Below are positions 28,021 to 35,257 of a stretch of DNA of 64,000 bases, in pieces. The notes under the pieces were generated by a model. It saw only the letters and a list, made by a program, of their open reading frames with translations, had not been told where the DNA came from and searched no databases. The position numbers and the translations under genes are program-made. The DNA lies in contig NZ_JAESVA010000002.1 of the NCBI RefSeq assembly GCF_020621385.1, positions 310,001-374,000 of the forward strand. The letters run 5' to 3'. This DNA is from Acidisoma cellulosilyticum (GTDB taxonomy: Bacteria > Pseudomonadota > Alphaproteobacteria > Acetobacterales > Acetobacteraceae). Position 1 is the stretch's first letter, and each line of letters opens with the position of its first letter.

Positions 28021-28983
28021 TTACTTCGACGCCTTGGCGATGAAGCTGTCGACATTGTCCTTGGTCACGACGTCGGTTCCGGTATCGGTCACCTTGGGAA
28101 CCGTGCCGCCGCTGGACAGCGTGTTGAGCATGTCGATCGAGCCGGTGCCCATGGCATAGGGGCGCTGGCCGACGAGCACGGTCGCATCGCCTTCCTTAAG
28201 CAGCTTCAGCTGCGGCAGCAGCGTATCGAAGCTGACGACCACGAACTTGCCGTCCATGATGTCAGCCTTGCGGCTTTTCACGGCGCGGGCATAGGCGGCG
28301 GGGGCGAACATCGGCCAGCCGCCCGAGAAGTAGATGCCGTCCAGATGCGGGTATTTCGACAGCACGTCCTGAATGATCTGTACGGCGGCATTGGAATCAT
28401 CGTTGCAGGAATAGGGCGAACCCGCGACTTCCTTGAAGTTCGGACCCAGCTGCTTCTTGAAACCGGCGATGCGGTCATTCAGGTTGGCGGCCGACAGGCC
28501 GCCGGTCAGCACGGCATAGGTGCCGCCATTGGGCAGGGCGGCGGCGAAAGCCTTGCCGGCCGTCTCACCGCCACCTTCGTTATTGGTGCCGATGAAGCCG
28601 ATGCGCTGCGAATCCGGCGAATCGGAATCGAAGGTGATGACGGGAATGCCGGCCTTGATGGCATCCGCAATCACGCCCTTGATGCTGTCCGGATTGTTCG
28701 GCGCCACGGAAATGCCGGCGACATGCTTGGTGATCAGATCGCGCATGATGCTGATCTGGGCGGCATCATCCAGCTGCGACGGGCCGGTGAAATCGCACTT
28801 GGCGCCGATCTTGGCGGCTTCGGCTTCGCAGCCCGTTTCGGCATCGGCATAGAAGGGAATGCCGAGCGCCTTGGGCACCATGGCGAAAGTCTTCTCCGCC
28901 GCATGGGCGCGGCCGCTTCCGAGGCTGGCGAAACCAAGGCCGACCACCATAACGGCGGCCGTCGTCATCAGAATTTTCTTCAT
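28021..28983 (-). CDS. Sugar ABC transporter periplasmic binding protein
   Basis: The 320-residue product is a periplasmic-binding-protein-I fold of the ribose/galactose type. A signal peptide (MKKILMTTAAVMVVGLGF, cut near AHA/AEK) precedes the mature domain. Typical strands are visible: FAMVPKALGIPFY, HVAGISVAPNNPDS, GIPVITFDSDSPDS, RIGFIGTNNEGGG and LDGIYFSGGWPMF. The Asp-rich ligand cleft supports a sugar or polyol ligand, but not which one. It lies between its permease (45 bp upstream in transcription) and the ATPase gene. Confidence 0.92.
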   Translation of the reverse strand: MKKILMTTAAVMVVGLGFASLGSGRAHAAEKTFAMVPKALGIPFYADAETGCEAEAAKIGAKCDFTGPSQLDDAAQISIMRDLITKHVAGISVAPNNPDSIKGVIADAIKAGIPVITFDSDSPDSQRIGFIGTNNEGGGETAGKAFAAALPNGGTYAVLTGGLSAANLNDRIAGFKKQLGPNFKEVAGSPYSCNDDSNAAVQIIQDVLSKYPHLDGIYFSGGWPMFAPAAYARAVKSRKADIMDGKFVVVSFDTLLPQLKLLKEGDATVLVGQRPYAMGTGSIDMLNTLSSGGTVPKVTDTGTDVVTKDNVDSFIAKASK

Positions 28984-29027
28984 TGTTTCGTTCCCTGTTT
29001 TTTTGTTCTAGGGGCCCTTACGCACGT

Positions 29028-30026
29028 CTATCGTGTTCGCCAGAAGCCCTTGCGGAGCTGATCGATGAACACCGCCAGCACGATGACCGAGCCGACGAAA
29101 ACGCCCTGCCAATAGGCATCGGTGCCGAGCAGCACGAGACCGTTACGCAGAACTTCCAGAATGACCGCACCGACGAAGACGCCCAGAATGGTGCCCTCGC
29201 CGCCGGTCAGCGCCGTGCCGCCGATGACGGCCGCCGCAATGACGCTCAACTCCTTGCCCAGACCCTGATTGGAAATGGCGGAGGAGAGATAGCTCACTTC
29301 GATGATGCCGGCGATGCCCGCCGTCACCGCCGAGATGACATAGACGCTGATCTTGAGTCGGTCGACTTCAAGACCGGTCAACCTTGCCGCCCGCTCATTG
29401 CCGCCGATGGCATAAAGCTGGCGGCCGTAGACCGTGCGACTCAACGCAATGCCGGCGATCACCGACAGCACAACGAAGACGATGAAAGGATTGGGCAGGC
29501 CGAAGGTCTGGCCGCCACCGAGATTGAAGAAGATACTATCATCCGGCAGGAAGCCGTCGATGGAATGGCCGCGCGTGATAACAAGCGCGAGCGCGCGGGC
29601 GATCGACATCGTGGCCAGGGTCGGCACGAAGGGCGGCATGCGCAGTTTGGTGACGCAAAGCCCGTTGAACAGCCCGATAGCAGCCGAAATCAGCAAGGCC
29701 AGGGTGCAGCCCAGAATGGGCCCGAAGCCGAGGTTCATGAAGGCGGCGGAGGATACCGCCGCCAAGCCCCAAACGGACCCGACGGACAGGTCAATACCGC
29801 CCGTGATCATCACCATCGCCTGGCCGAGCACGACGATGCCGACGAAGGAGAAGTTGCGCGCGTCATTGAGCATATTATTGGGCGAAGCGAAGTCCGGCGC
29901 AAAAAAGGACAGGCCCACCACCATGATGGCGAGCGCAGAGATGATGCCCGTCTCCCGGGACCGCAGCATGCGGCCAAGAAACGACTTCTGCCCGGGTGCC
30001 GCCGCCGTCTTGTCGGCCGCGCTCAT
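29028..30026 (-). CDS. Sugar ABC transporter permease (RbsC type)
   Basis: This 332-residue inner-membrane permease belongs to the BPD_transp_2/RbsC family. Hydrophobic helices run from about residue 30 onward, and the EAA-like cytoplasmic loop is represented by the GRQLYAIGGNERAARLTGL segment; GGIDLSVGSVWGLAAV is the family hallmark. ATG 30026 follows AGGCAGGA; the frame extends to 30197, but that part lacks family similarity and would overlap the promoter region. It is the first gene of the permease, binding protein, ATPase operon and is divergent from the ribitol-dehydrogenase-like gene. Confidence 0.93.
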   Translation of the reverse strand: MSAADKTAAAPGQKSFLGRMLRSRETGIISALAIMVVGLSFFAPDFASPNNMLNDARNFSFVGIVVLGQAMVMITGGIDLSVGSVWGLAAVSSAAFMNLGFGPILGCTLALLISAAIGLFNGLCVTKLRMPPFVPTLATMSIARALALVITRGHSIDGFLPDDSIFFNLGGGQTFGLPNPFIVFVVLSVIAGIALSRTVYGRQLYAIGGNERAARLTGLEVDRLKISVYVISAVTAGIAGIIEVSYLSSAISNQGLGKELSVIAAAVIGGTALTGGEGTILGVFVGAVILEVLRNGLVLLGTDAYWQGVFVGSVIVLAVFIDQLRKGFWRTR

Positions 30027-30258
30027 GCGCAATCCTGCCTGACGCCCGTATCGCGATCTTGACCGCCCAATATTGCCTCCATCCCTGCCCGGCCAAGCCG
30101 GCTTTATCCGTCCGCGCTTGATGTCGCGGTATCGTTCGGCGCCGGATTGGTCCGACCACCTAATGAGACGGTATAGCGCCCCTGCGCAGCGCGGCAAGCC
30201 CGCAAGTTGAAAACAATGTTAAAGCTGGTGGCAGAACAAAAATCCTAGGGAGGAACAG
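30027..30258. promoter_or_regulatory. Divergent control region between ABC operon and SDR gene
   Basis: About 230 bp separate the two divergent starts. The SDR side ends in the strong ribosome site AGGGAGGAACAG just before ATG 30259. TTGAAAACAATGTTAAAG near 30206 is AT-rich and could be part of a promoter. No regulator gene or clear operator is visible here. Confidence 0.45.
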
Positions 30259-30987
30259 ATGAGCGAAGATATTTCAGGCAAAGTTATTGTCATTACCGGC
30301 GCCAGTTCCGGCATCGGTCGGGCCGCCGCCCGGCTTCTGGCCGATAAGGGCGCGCGCCTGGCCCTGGTCGCGCGGGAGAGCCCGCGCCTGACGGCGCTGA
30401 CCGAAAGCCTGGGTGACGCCGCCATCGCCGTGCCGGCCGATCTGTCGCAGCCCGCCGATACCGATGCCATGATCGCGCGGACGCTCGCCCATTACGGCCG
30501 GATCGATGTGCTGTTCGCCAATGCCGGCGTCTATATTCCGGGCAACGTGGCGGAAGGCGACCCCGACGACTGGGAGCGGATGATGGCGATCAACGTCACC
30601 AGCGTCTTCCGCGCGGCACAGCGGGTATTGCCCGGCATGATCGCGCAGGGCAGTGGCGACATCATCGTCACCAGCTCAATCTCCGGCCATCAGGCACTGC
30701 ATTGGGAGCCGATCTATAGCGCCAGCAAACACGCCATCCGCTCCTTCGTGCATGGGCTGCGGCGCCAGGCCCTGCCGCATGGCATTCGGGTCGGCTCGAT
30801 CTCACCGGGCGTCGTGTTGAACGAGCTTTGGGGCATCGACGATCCGGCGGAAATCACGCGCCGGGTTGCCGATAGAACCGGTTTGATGTCTGAAGACATT
30901 GCCGACGCACTGCTCTACAGCCTGACGCGGTCGCGTCATGTCACCATCCGCGACATGGTCATCCTGCCGGCGGGGCAGGACATCTAG
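30259..30987 (+). CDS. Short-chain dehydrogenase, ribitol 2-dehydrogenase-like
   Basis: The 242-residue SDR has the cofactor motif TGASSGIG, NAG in LFANAGVYIPG, and the catalytic Y153-x3-K157 in YSASK. The stretches VAEGDPDDWERM, GDIIVTSSISG, LHWEPIYSASK and the C-terminal TRSRHVTIRDMVILP strongly recall bacterial ribitol 2-dehydrogenases, which oxidise ribitol to D-ribulose. It sits between two sugar-type ABC importers, which suggests that one of them imports a pentitol. A near-perfect ribosome site precedes the ATG. Confidence 0.87.
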   Translation: MSEDISGKVIVITGASSGIGRAAARLLADKGARLALVARESPRLTALTESLGDAAIAVPADLSQPADTDAMIARTLAHYGRIDVLFANAGVYIPGNVAEGDPDDWERMMAINVTSVFRAAQRVLPGMIAQGSGDIIVTSSISGHQALHWEPIYSASKHAIRSFVHGLRRQALPHGIRVGSISPGVVLNELWGIDDPAEITRRVADRTGLMSEDIADALLYSLTRSRHVTIRDMVILPAGQDI

Positions 30988-30998
30988 CCTCAGCCAAT

Positions 30999-31040
30999 AG
31001 CCCTGTCCCAACCGGCCTGGCCAACGGATGGGACAGGGCT
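30999..31040 (+). terminator. Terminator-like hairpin after the SDR gene
   Basis: AGCCCTGTCCCA (30999-31010) and TGGGACAGGGCT (31029-31040) are a perfect 12-bp inverted repeat with an 18-base loop, just past the SDR stop. No T-run follows, so factor-independent termination is uncertain. Confidence 0.6.
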
Positions 31041-31199
31041 GAGACCGCAATCATCATTTGACAGCCGCCGCACGCCCTTCCTAACCTCGGCCTGCATTGT
31101 TCTGATCAATGCTGCAGCTGCGAAACGTCCCAAAGGGTAGAACCTCTCCAAGAAAAGACGCAGGACAACAAAAACGAGAAAAACTGGGGGCAATCCAGA

Positions 31200-32000
31200 A
31201 TGGACAAGCAGTCTGACACCGGGTCTGACTATGCGCATATCGTCCGTGCCGAGGGCATCAGTCTCTCCTACGGCAAAATCCGCGCCCTGCAGGGGATCAA
31301 TCTGGCAATCGGGCGCAACGAGATCGTGGGGTTGATCGGCGATAACGGCGCCGGAAAATCGACGCTGATCAAGGTGCTGACGGGGGTGGTGCGACCGACC
31401 TCGGGCAAGCTTTACATTCGCGACAAGCCGGTTGACTGGACCCATTACTCAGTGCGGGAAGCGCATCGGCTGAGATTCGAGACGGTCTATCAGGAAAAAT
31501 CGCTCGGCGAGAAACAGCCTTTGTGGCGCAATATTTTCGTCGGGCGACAAATCACCAACCGTTTCGGTTTCATCAAGGTGGCCGAAGAACGTCGTATCGC
31601 CAACGATATCCTCAAAAGACAGCTTGGCTTTCGCGGCGTCGGCATCGATGCCGATTCGACCATTTCCAAACTATCGGGTGGGGAACGCCAAGGCATCGCC
31701 ATCGGCCGCGCGATGCATTTCGACAGCGACCTCATCATTCTCGACGAACCGACCGTGGCCCTGGCGATCAGCGAGGTGCGCAAGGTTCTTGATTTCGTGC
31801 GTTCGATCAAGAATTCCGGACGCGCCTGCATCTATATCGAGCACAACCTCGCCCATGTTCACGCTCTGGCGGACAGGCTCATCGTACTCGACCGTGGACG
31901 CATCGTCGCCGATATCAAATCCGGCGAGATGACGCTGGAGGAACTGACAAAATTCCTCATCGATCTCCAGAAAAGCGGCCATGCTGCGGGGATCGGCTGA
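31200..32000 (+). CDS. Sugar ABC transporter ATP-binding protein, single-domain (FrcA type)
   Basis: The 266-residue ATPase has one nucleotide-binding domain: Walker A GDNGAGKST, signature LSGGERQG, Walker B LIILDEPTVAL and H-loop IYIEHN. Sugar importers of the RbsA class usually have a double-length ATPase; single-domain forms such as FrcA exist. It is followed 1 bp later by its permease and then by a binding protein, so a complete importer is encoded in the order ATPase, permease, binding protein. Substrate unknown; a polyol is inferred from the neighbouring SDR. Confidence 0.92.
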   Translation: MDKQSDTGSDYAHIVRAEGISLSYGKIRALQGINLAIGRNEIVGLIGDNGAGKSTLIKVLTGVVRPTSGKLYIRDKPVDWTHYSVREAHRLRFETVYQEKSLGEKQPLWRNIFVGRQITNRFGFIKVAEERRIANDILKRQLGFRGVGIDADSTISKLSGGERQGIAIGRAMHFDSDLIILDEPTVALAISEVRKVLDFVRSIKNSGRACIYIEHNLAHVHALADRLIVLDRGRIVADIKSGEMTLEELTKFLIDLQKSGHAAGIG

Positions 32001-32001
32001 T

Positions 32002-33048
32002 ATGAGCACGCATCTCTCCTCCCCGCCCTCCCCGGCCGGCCGGCGCACGGCATCCTGGCCGCAGATCACGCAGGTCGAGGGCCTGCCCATCATCCTGGTT
32101 TTCCTGGTCCTGGTCGGCCTGTTCATCGTCACCGCGCCCGAGGTCTTCCTGCATTGGCCGATCTATCTGTCCTTCCTCACGACCGTGCCGCCGATGCTGG
32201 TGCTCGCCATCGGCCTGACTTTGGTCGTCGCCGCCGGCGAGATCGACTTGTCTTTTCCCTCCACGCTCGCCTTTTCGGGTTTCCTGTTTTCCGTCTGTGA
32301 AAGCAGTCTCGGCAATCCCTGGCTCGGCCTCATCGCGGCGCTGGCCGGCGGCGCGCTGATCGGCCTGGTCAATGGATTGCTGGTGGCCTGTATCGGCGTG
32401 CCCTCGATCATCATTACCATCGGCACGCAGTTCTTCTGGGCGGGTGCCGCCTCCATCCTCTCGGGGGGGCAGTCCGATGCCCTTCAGGAGCTGGACGGCA
32501 GCGCCATCTATGATGTTTTCGCCGGCAATCTCTTCGGCTTTCTGCCCATGCAGTCGCTCTGGGCCGTCGGGCTCGCGGTCTTTATGTGGTTCATTCTCAA
32601 CCGCCACCGCTTCGGCGAGCATATCCTGTTCATCGGCGACAATCGCCAGGTCGCGCGTGTCGCCGGCATCAATGTGATGCGCGAGACGGTGAAGCTTTTC
32701 GTGCTGATGGGCGTGCTGGGCGGCTTCGCCGCCGTGCTGCTGACGGTTGAAAACCTCAACTACTTCTCGACCCAGGGGCAAGGCTATCTTTTGCCGGCAC
32801 TGGCCGGCGTCTTCATCGGTGGCACCTCCGTCTTCGGCGGCACCGCCACGATCGTCGGTACCTTTTTCGGCACCTTCATTATCGGCATGCTGGAAGCGGG
32901 CATCGTCGCCACCGGCATTGCCGGTTTCTGGGTGCAGGCCATCGAAGGCATCGTCTTCGTCGCGGCCGTCACCCTGCATCTTCTCATGGAAAGCCCGGGC
33001 AAGCTGCGACAGCTGCGTGCGCTCGCGGGCCTGGGCGGCCGCCCATGA
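32002..33048 (+). CDS. Sugar ABC transporter permease
   Basis: The 348-residue inner-membrane permease is of the BPD_transp_2 family. After a hydrophilic N-terminus come about nine hydrophobic helices, including LPIILVFLVLVGLFIV, PPMLVLAIGLTLVVAAGEIDLS and FVLMGVLGGFAAVLL. The cytoplasmic coupling loop reads HILFIGDNRQVARVAGI, and GGTSVFGGTATIVGTFFG matches the C-terminal family motif. ATG 32002 lies 1 bp after the ATPase stop; a longer frame from 31981 would overlap that gene. Confidence 0.93.
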   Translation: MSTHLSSPPSPAGRRTASWPQITQVEGLPIILVFLVLVGLFIVTAPEVFLHWPIYLSFLTTVPPMLVLAIGLTLVVAAGEIDLSFPSTLAFSGFLFSVCESSLGNPWLGLIAALAGGALIGLVNGLLVACIGVPSIIITIGTQFFWAGAASILSGGQSDALQELDGSAIYDVFAGNLFGFLPMQSLWAVGLAVFMWFILNRHRFGEHILFIGDNRQVARVAGINVMRETVKLFVLMGVLGGFAAVLLTVENLNYFSTQGQGYLLPALAGVFIGGTSVFGGTATIVGTFFGTFIIGMLEAGIVATGIAGFWVQAIEGIVFVAAVTLHLLMESPGKLRQLRALAGLGGRP

Positions 33049-33106
33049 GCTGATCCGACAGCGGCCAATTGTGCCGCCAAGACAATCATCAACGAGAGGA
33101 AAGAAA

Positions 33107-34114
33107 ATGACCAAAGTAAAGGCGTCCCTTCTCGCCAGCGTCGCTTTTGGGTTCGCGGCGCTGCTCGCCCGCCCGGCTCTGGCCACGCAGCCCACGACCA
33201 ACGGGCCGCTCGGCCAGGGCATGACGATCTATATGCAAATGGGCGGCAATCCCGGCGACGGCGCCACCCTTGCCCGGCAGACCGGCGCGGCCGACGCCGG
33301 ACATGCCTTCGGCATCAAGGTGGTGGAGCAATTTTCCGCCTGGAATCCGGAGACGATGCTGACGCAGTTCCGTCAGGCCCTGGCCGCGCGCCCGACCTGC
33401 ATCGCGGTCACCGGCCATCCCGGTGACCCTGCCTTCGCGCCTCTCATCGCCAAGGCCGAAGCCCAAGGCACCATCGTCACGGTCGGCAATACGCCCCTGC
33501 CTGAGGCCGAGAAGGCTTATGGCGAAAAGGGTACCGGCTATGCTGGCGTCGATCTTTATGTCGGCGGAGAGATCACGGCCCAGGCGATGCTCGCGGCCGG
33601 TCTGAAATCCGGTGACGAGGCTTTGGAATATGGCGTCTTCAACGAGACGACTCGCAGCCAAAGCGATCGCGGCTTAGCCGATACTTTGGAGAAAGCGGGC
33701 GTCAAGGTGACCAAGCTCAATATCTCACCGCAAGTTGATTCCGACTCCTCGCTCGCGGTACCGATCCTCGTCGCTTTTCTGGAATCGCACCCCAATCTGC
33801 GCGCCATAGGCACGCAGCATGGCGGGGTCACCGGCTTCATCCCGCAAGCGCTGCGCCAGGTCGGCAAAAAACCCGGTCAGATCATCGTCGGCGGCATCGA
33901 TTTAGCGCCGTCGACGATCGCCGGCCTGCAGCAAAAATATATCACGGCGACGCTCGATCAGCAGCTTTACTTGCAGGGTTTCCTGCCGGTGACACAATGC
34001 GTTCTATCCGCAAAATACAACTTCGCTGGTCTGAACATCAATACTGGTGCAGGCGTTCAGACGCCGGCGACGATCGATGCGCTGATCCCGCTGATCAAAC
34101 GCGGCATCCGCTAA
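33107..34114 (+). CDS. Sugar ABC transporter periplasmic binding protein
   Basis: The 335-residue protein has a signal peptide (KASLLASVAFGFAALLA, cut near PALA/TQ) and a periplasmic-binding-protein-I fold with TIYMQMGGNPGD, CIAVTGHPGDPAF, GTIVTVGNTPLPEA and QIIVGGIDLAPSTI. It differs clearly from the binding protein at 28021-28983, so the two importers likely bind different ligands. GAGAGGA lies just upstream of ATG 33107; a longer frame starting at 32747 overlaps the permease and is a shadow. It closes the ATPase-permease-binding protein operon. Confidence 0.91.
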   Translation: MTKVKASLLASVAFGFAALLARPALATQPTTNGPLGQGMTIYMQMGGNPGDGATLARQTGAADAGHAFGIKVVEQFSAWNPETMLTQFRQALAARPTCIAVTGHPGDPAFAPLIAKAEAQGTIVTVGNTPLPEAEKAYGEKGTGYAGVDLYVGGEITAQAMLAAGLKSGDEALEYGVFNETTRSQSDRGLADTLEKAGVKVTKLNISPQVDSDSSLAVPILVAFLESHPNLRAIGTQHGGVTGFIPQALRQVGKKPGQIIVGGIDLAPSTIAGLQQKYITATLDQQLYLQGFLPVTQCVLSAKYNFAGLNINTGAGVQTPATIDALIPLIKRGIR

Positions 34115-34125
34115 GCAAGACGCGA

Positions 34126-34163
34126 CGAGGCGGTGCGGCTGGCTGTCTTGGCCGCCCCCCTCG
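34126..34163 (+). terminator. Possible terminator after second ABC operon
   Basis: An imperfect GC-rich stem (CGAGGCGGTGCGGC at 34126-34139 against GCCGCCCCCCTCG at 34151-34163) is followed by a T-rich stretch, 12 bp past the binding-protein stop. Confidence 0.4.
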
Positions 34164-34474
34164 TTTGCCTTTCGATTTCTCAATTATGCGCTTCTCGTCT
34201 GGACCAAATAAAACTCGCGCATTATACGCCCCAATCCTTGCACCCCCATAAGACTTCACGTTTTTGTGAGATCGCATCCAAAAGGGGCGTTTTTGCGTAA
34301 CACCAATATTGGTGTTCGAGATTCCATTTTCATTCTGTTCCCCGTCCAAAATTGCGTGATTTCTTGCACTTTTACCTTGCGGATGTCATTTGGGTTGAGG
34401 CCGATAGCTTAGTCGGTCCGGCCTGCTCCAGCCTTACCGCCGGATCGATGCGCCTTATGTGAGGATTGATTAGA
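34164..34474. promoter_or_regulatory. AT-rich region upstream of first LuxR-type gene
   Basis: About 310 bp without a gene. It contains an 18-bp perfect palindrome AACACCAATATTGGTGTT at 34299-34316, a candidate operator for a dimeric regulator, about 160 bp before the LuxR-type start. GAGGA at 34461-34465 is the ribosome site for GTG 34475. Confidence 0.6.
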
Positions 34475-35221
34475 GTGACTGATTTCTACCTGGCATCCGC
34501 GGCCAATCTGGGCACCCTCACTTCGGTTGCAGTCTCGCCGCCCAAGATTGGGGCTGCGGTCAATCTTCTTTGCGTCGGTTGGATTGACGACAATCAACTG
34601 ACCCGCGAATGCTTTGCCAATGCCGCTGGCGCGATGCAATCGCTCCTGGTCATTGTGCCGTTTCATTCCCCGCGGGAGTTTCTGGCCAATCCGCCGCCGA
34701 CGGTCGATCTTGTCGTCTATCATCAGCACGGGGACGACACGGCGGGGCTCAATATACTGACGGCCGGCAATGGTGTCATGCCGCCCAATAACCCCTTCGT
34801 CATCCTCTCGGATAGCGCATCCGACAGCATTCATGAGGCCGTTGCACGCTTCCCCCAAGGCTCCGCCACGCTGCTCAATACAAAGCGTACGAGCCTGCAA
34901 ATGGTGGTCGCCTCGCTATTCCTGATCCATCATGGACGCGAGGTCGTACCGCCCGCGCAGCCGGCGGCATCGGCACCACCCCCGCCCCCTATCCCCGCCG
35001 AGAACAGCGCCGAGGCCGGAAATCTGACGAAGCGGGAGCGGTCGGTTCTGGAACTCGTCCGCCAGGGTTACGCGAATAAGGATATAGCGACTGACCTTCA
35101 GATGAGCGTCAGCACGGTCAAAGCGCATATCCGTAACATTATGCAGAAGAAACGTGCCAGCAATCGCACGCAGCTCGCACTCGGTGCCGAGCGCCAATTG
35201 CGCCGTTCCGCCGCAAAGTAA
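34475..35221 (+). CDS. LuxR-type regulator with receiver-like N-terminus, paralogue 1
   Basis: The 248-residue product has a C-terminal LuxR helix-turn-helix (LTKRERSVLELVRQGYANKD, then MSVSTVKAHIRNIMQK) and an N-terminal domain of about 150 residues shaped like a response-regulator receiver. The segment LCVGWIDDNQLTRECF begins the fold, but where the phosphoacceptor Asp should follow a beta strand the sequence reads VDLVVYHQHGDD with no clear acceptor. A Pro-rich linker separates the domains. GTG 34475 follows GAGGA; TTG 34466 lies too close to that site. A paralogue lies at 44399-45148, at the other edge of the surface locus. Confidence 0.82.
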   Translation: MTDFYLASAANLGTLTSVAVSPPKIGAAVNLLCVGWIDDNQLTRECFANAAGAMQSLLVIVPFHSPREFLANPPPTVDLVVYHQHGDDTAGLNILTAGNGVMPPNNPFVILSDSASDSIHEAVARFPQGSATLLNTKRTSLQMVVASLFLIHHGREVVPPAQPAASAPPPPPIPAENSAEAGNLTKRERSVLELVRQGYANKDIATDLQMSVSTVKAHIRNIMQKKRASNRTQLALGAERQLRRSAAK

Positions 35222-35257
35222 AATCGTCGATCACATCTGCATGTCAGCGTTTTGTCT

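Noticed and set aside
26221-29061. 946-codon plus-strand open frame
   Set aside because: It runs antisense across the ABC ATPase and binding-protein genes; both of those have full motifs. Its His/Gln/Arg-rich translation is typical of a GC shadow.
28983-30062. 359-codon plus-strand open frame
   Set aside because: It is antisense to the ABC permease and lacks any domain signal.
31957-33222. 421-codon minus-strand open frame
   Set aside because: It is antisense to the second sugar permease; Glu/Asp/Gly/Arg-rich with no motifs.
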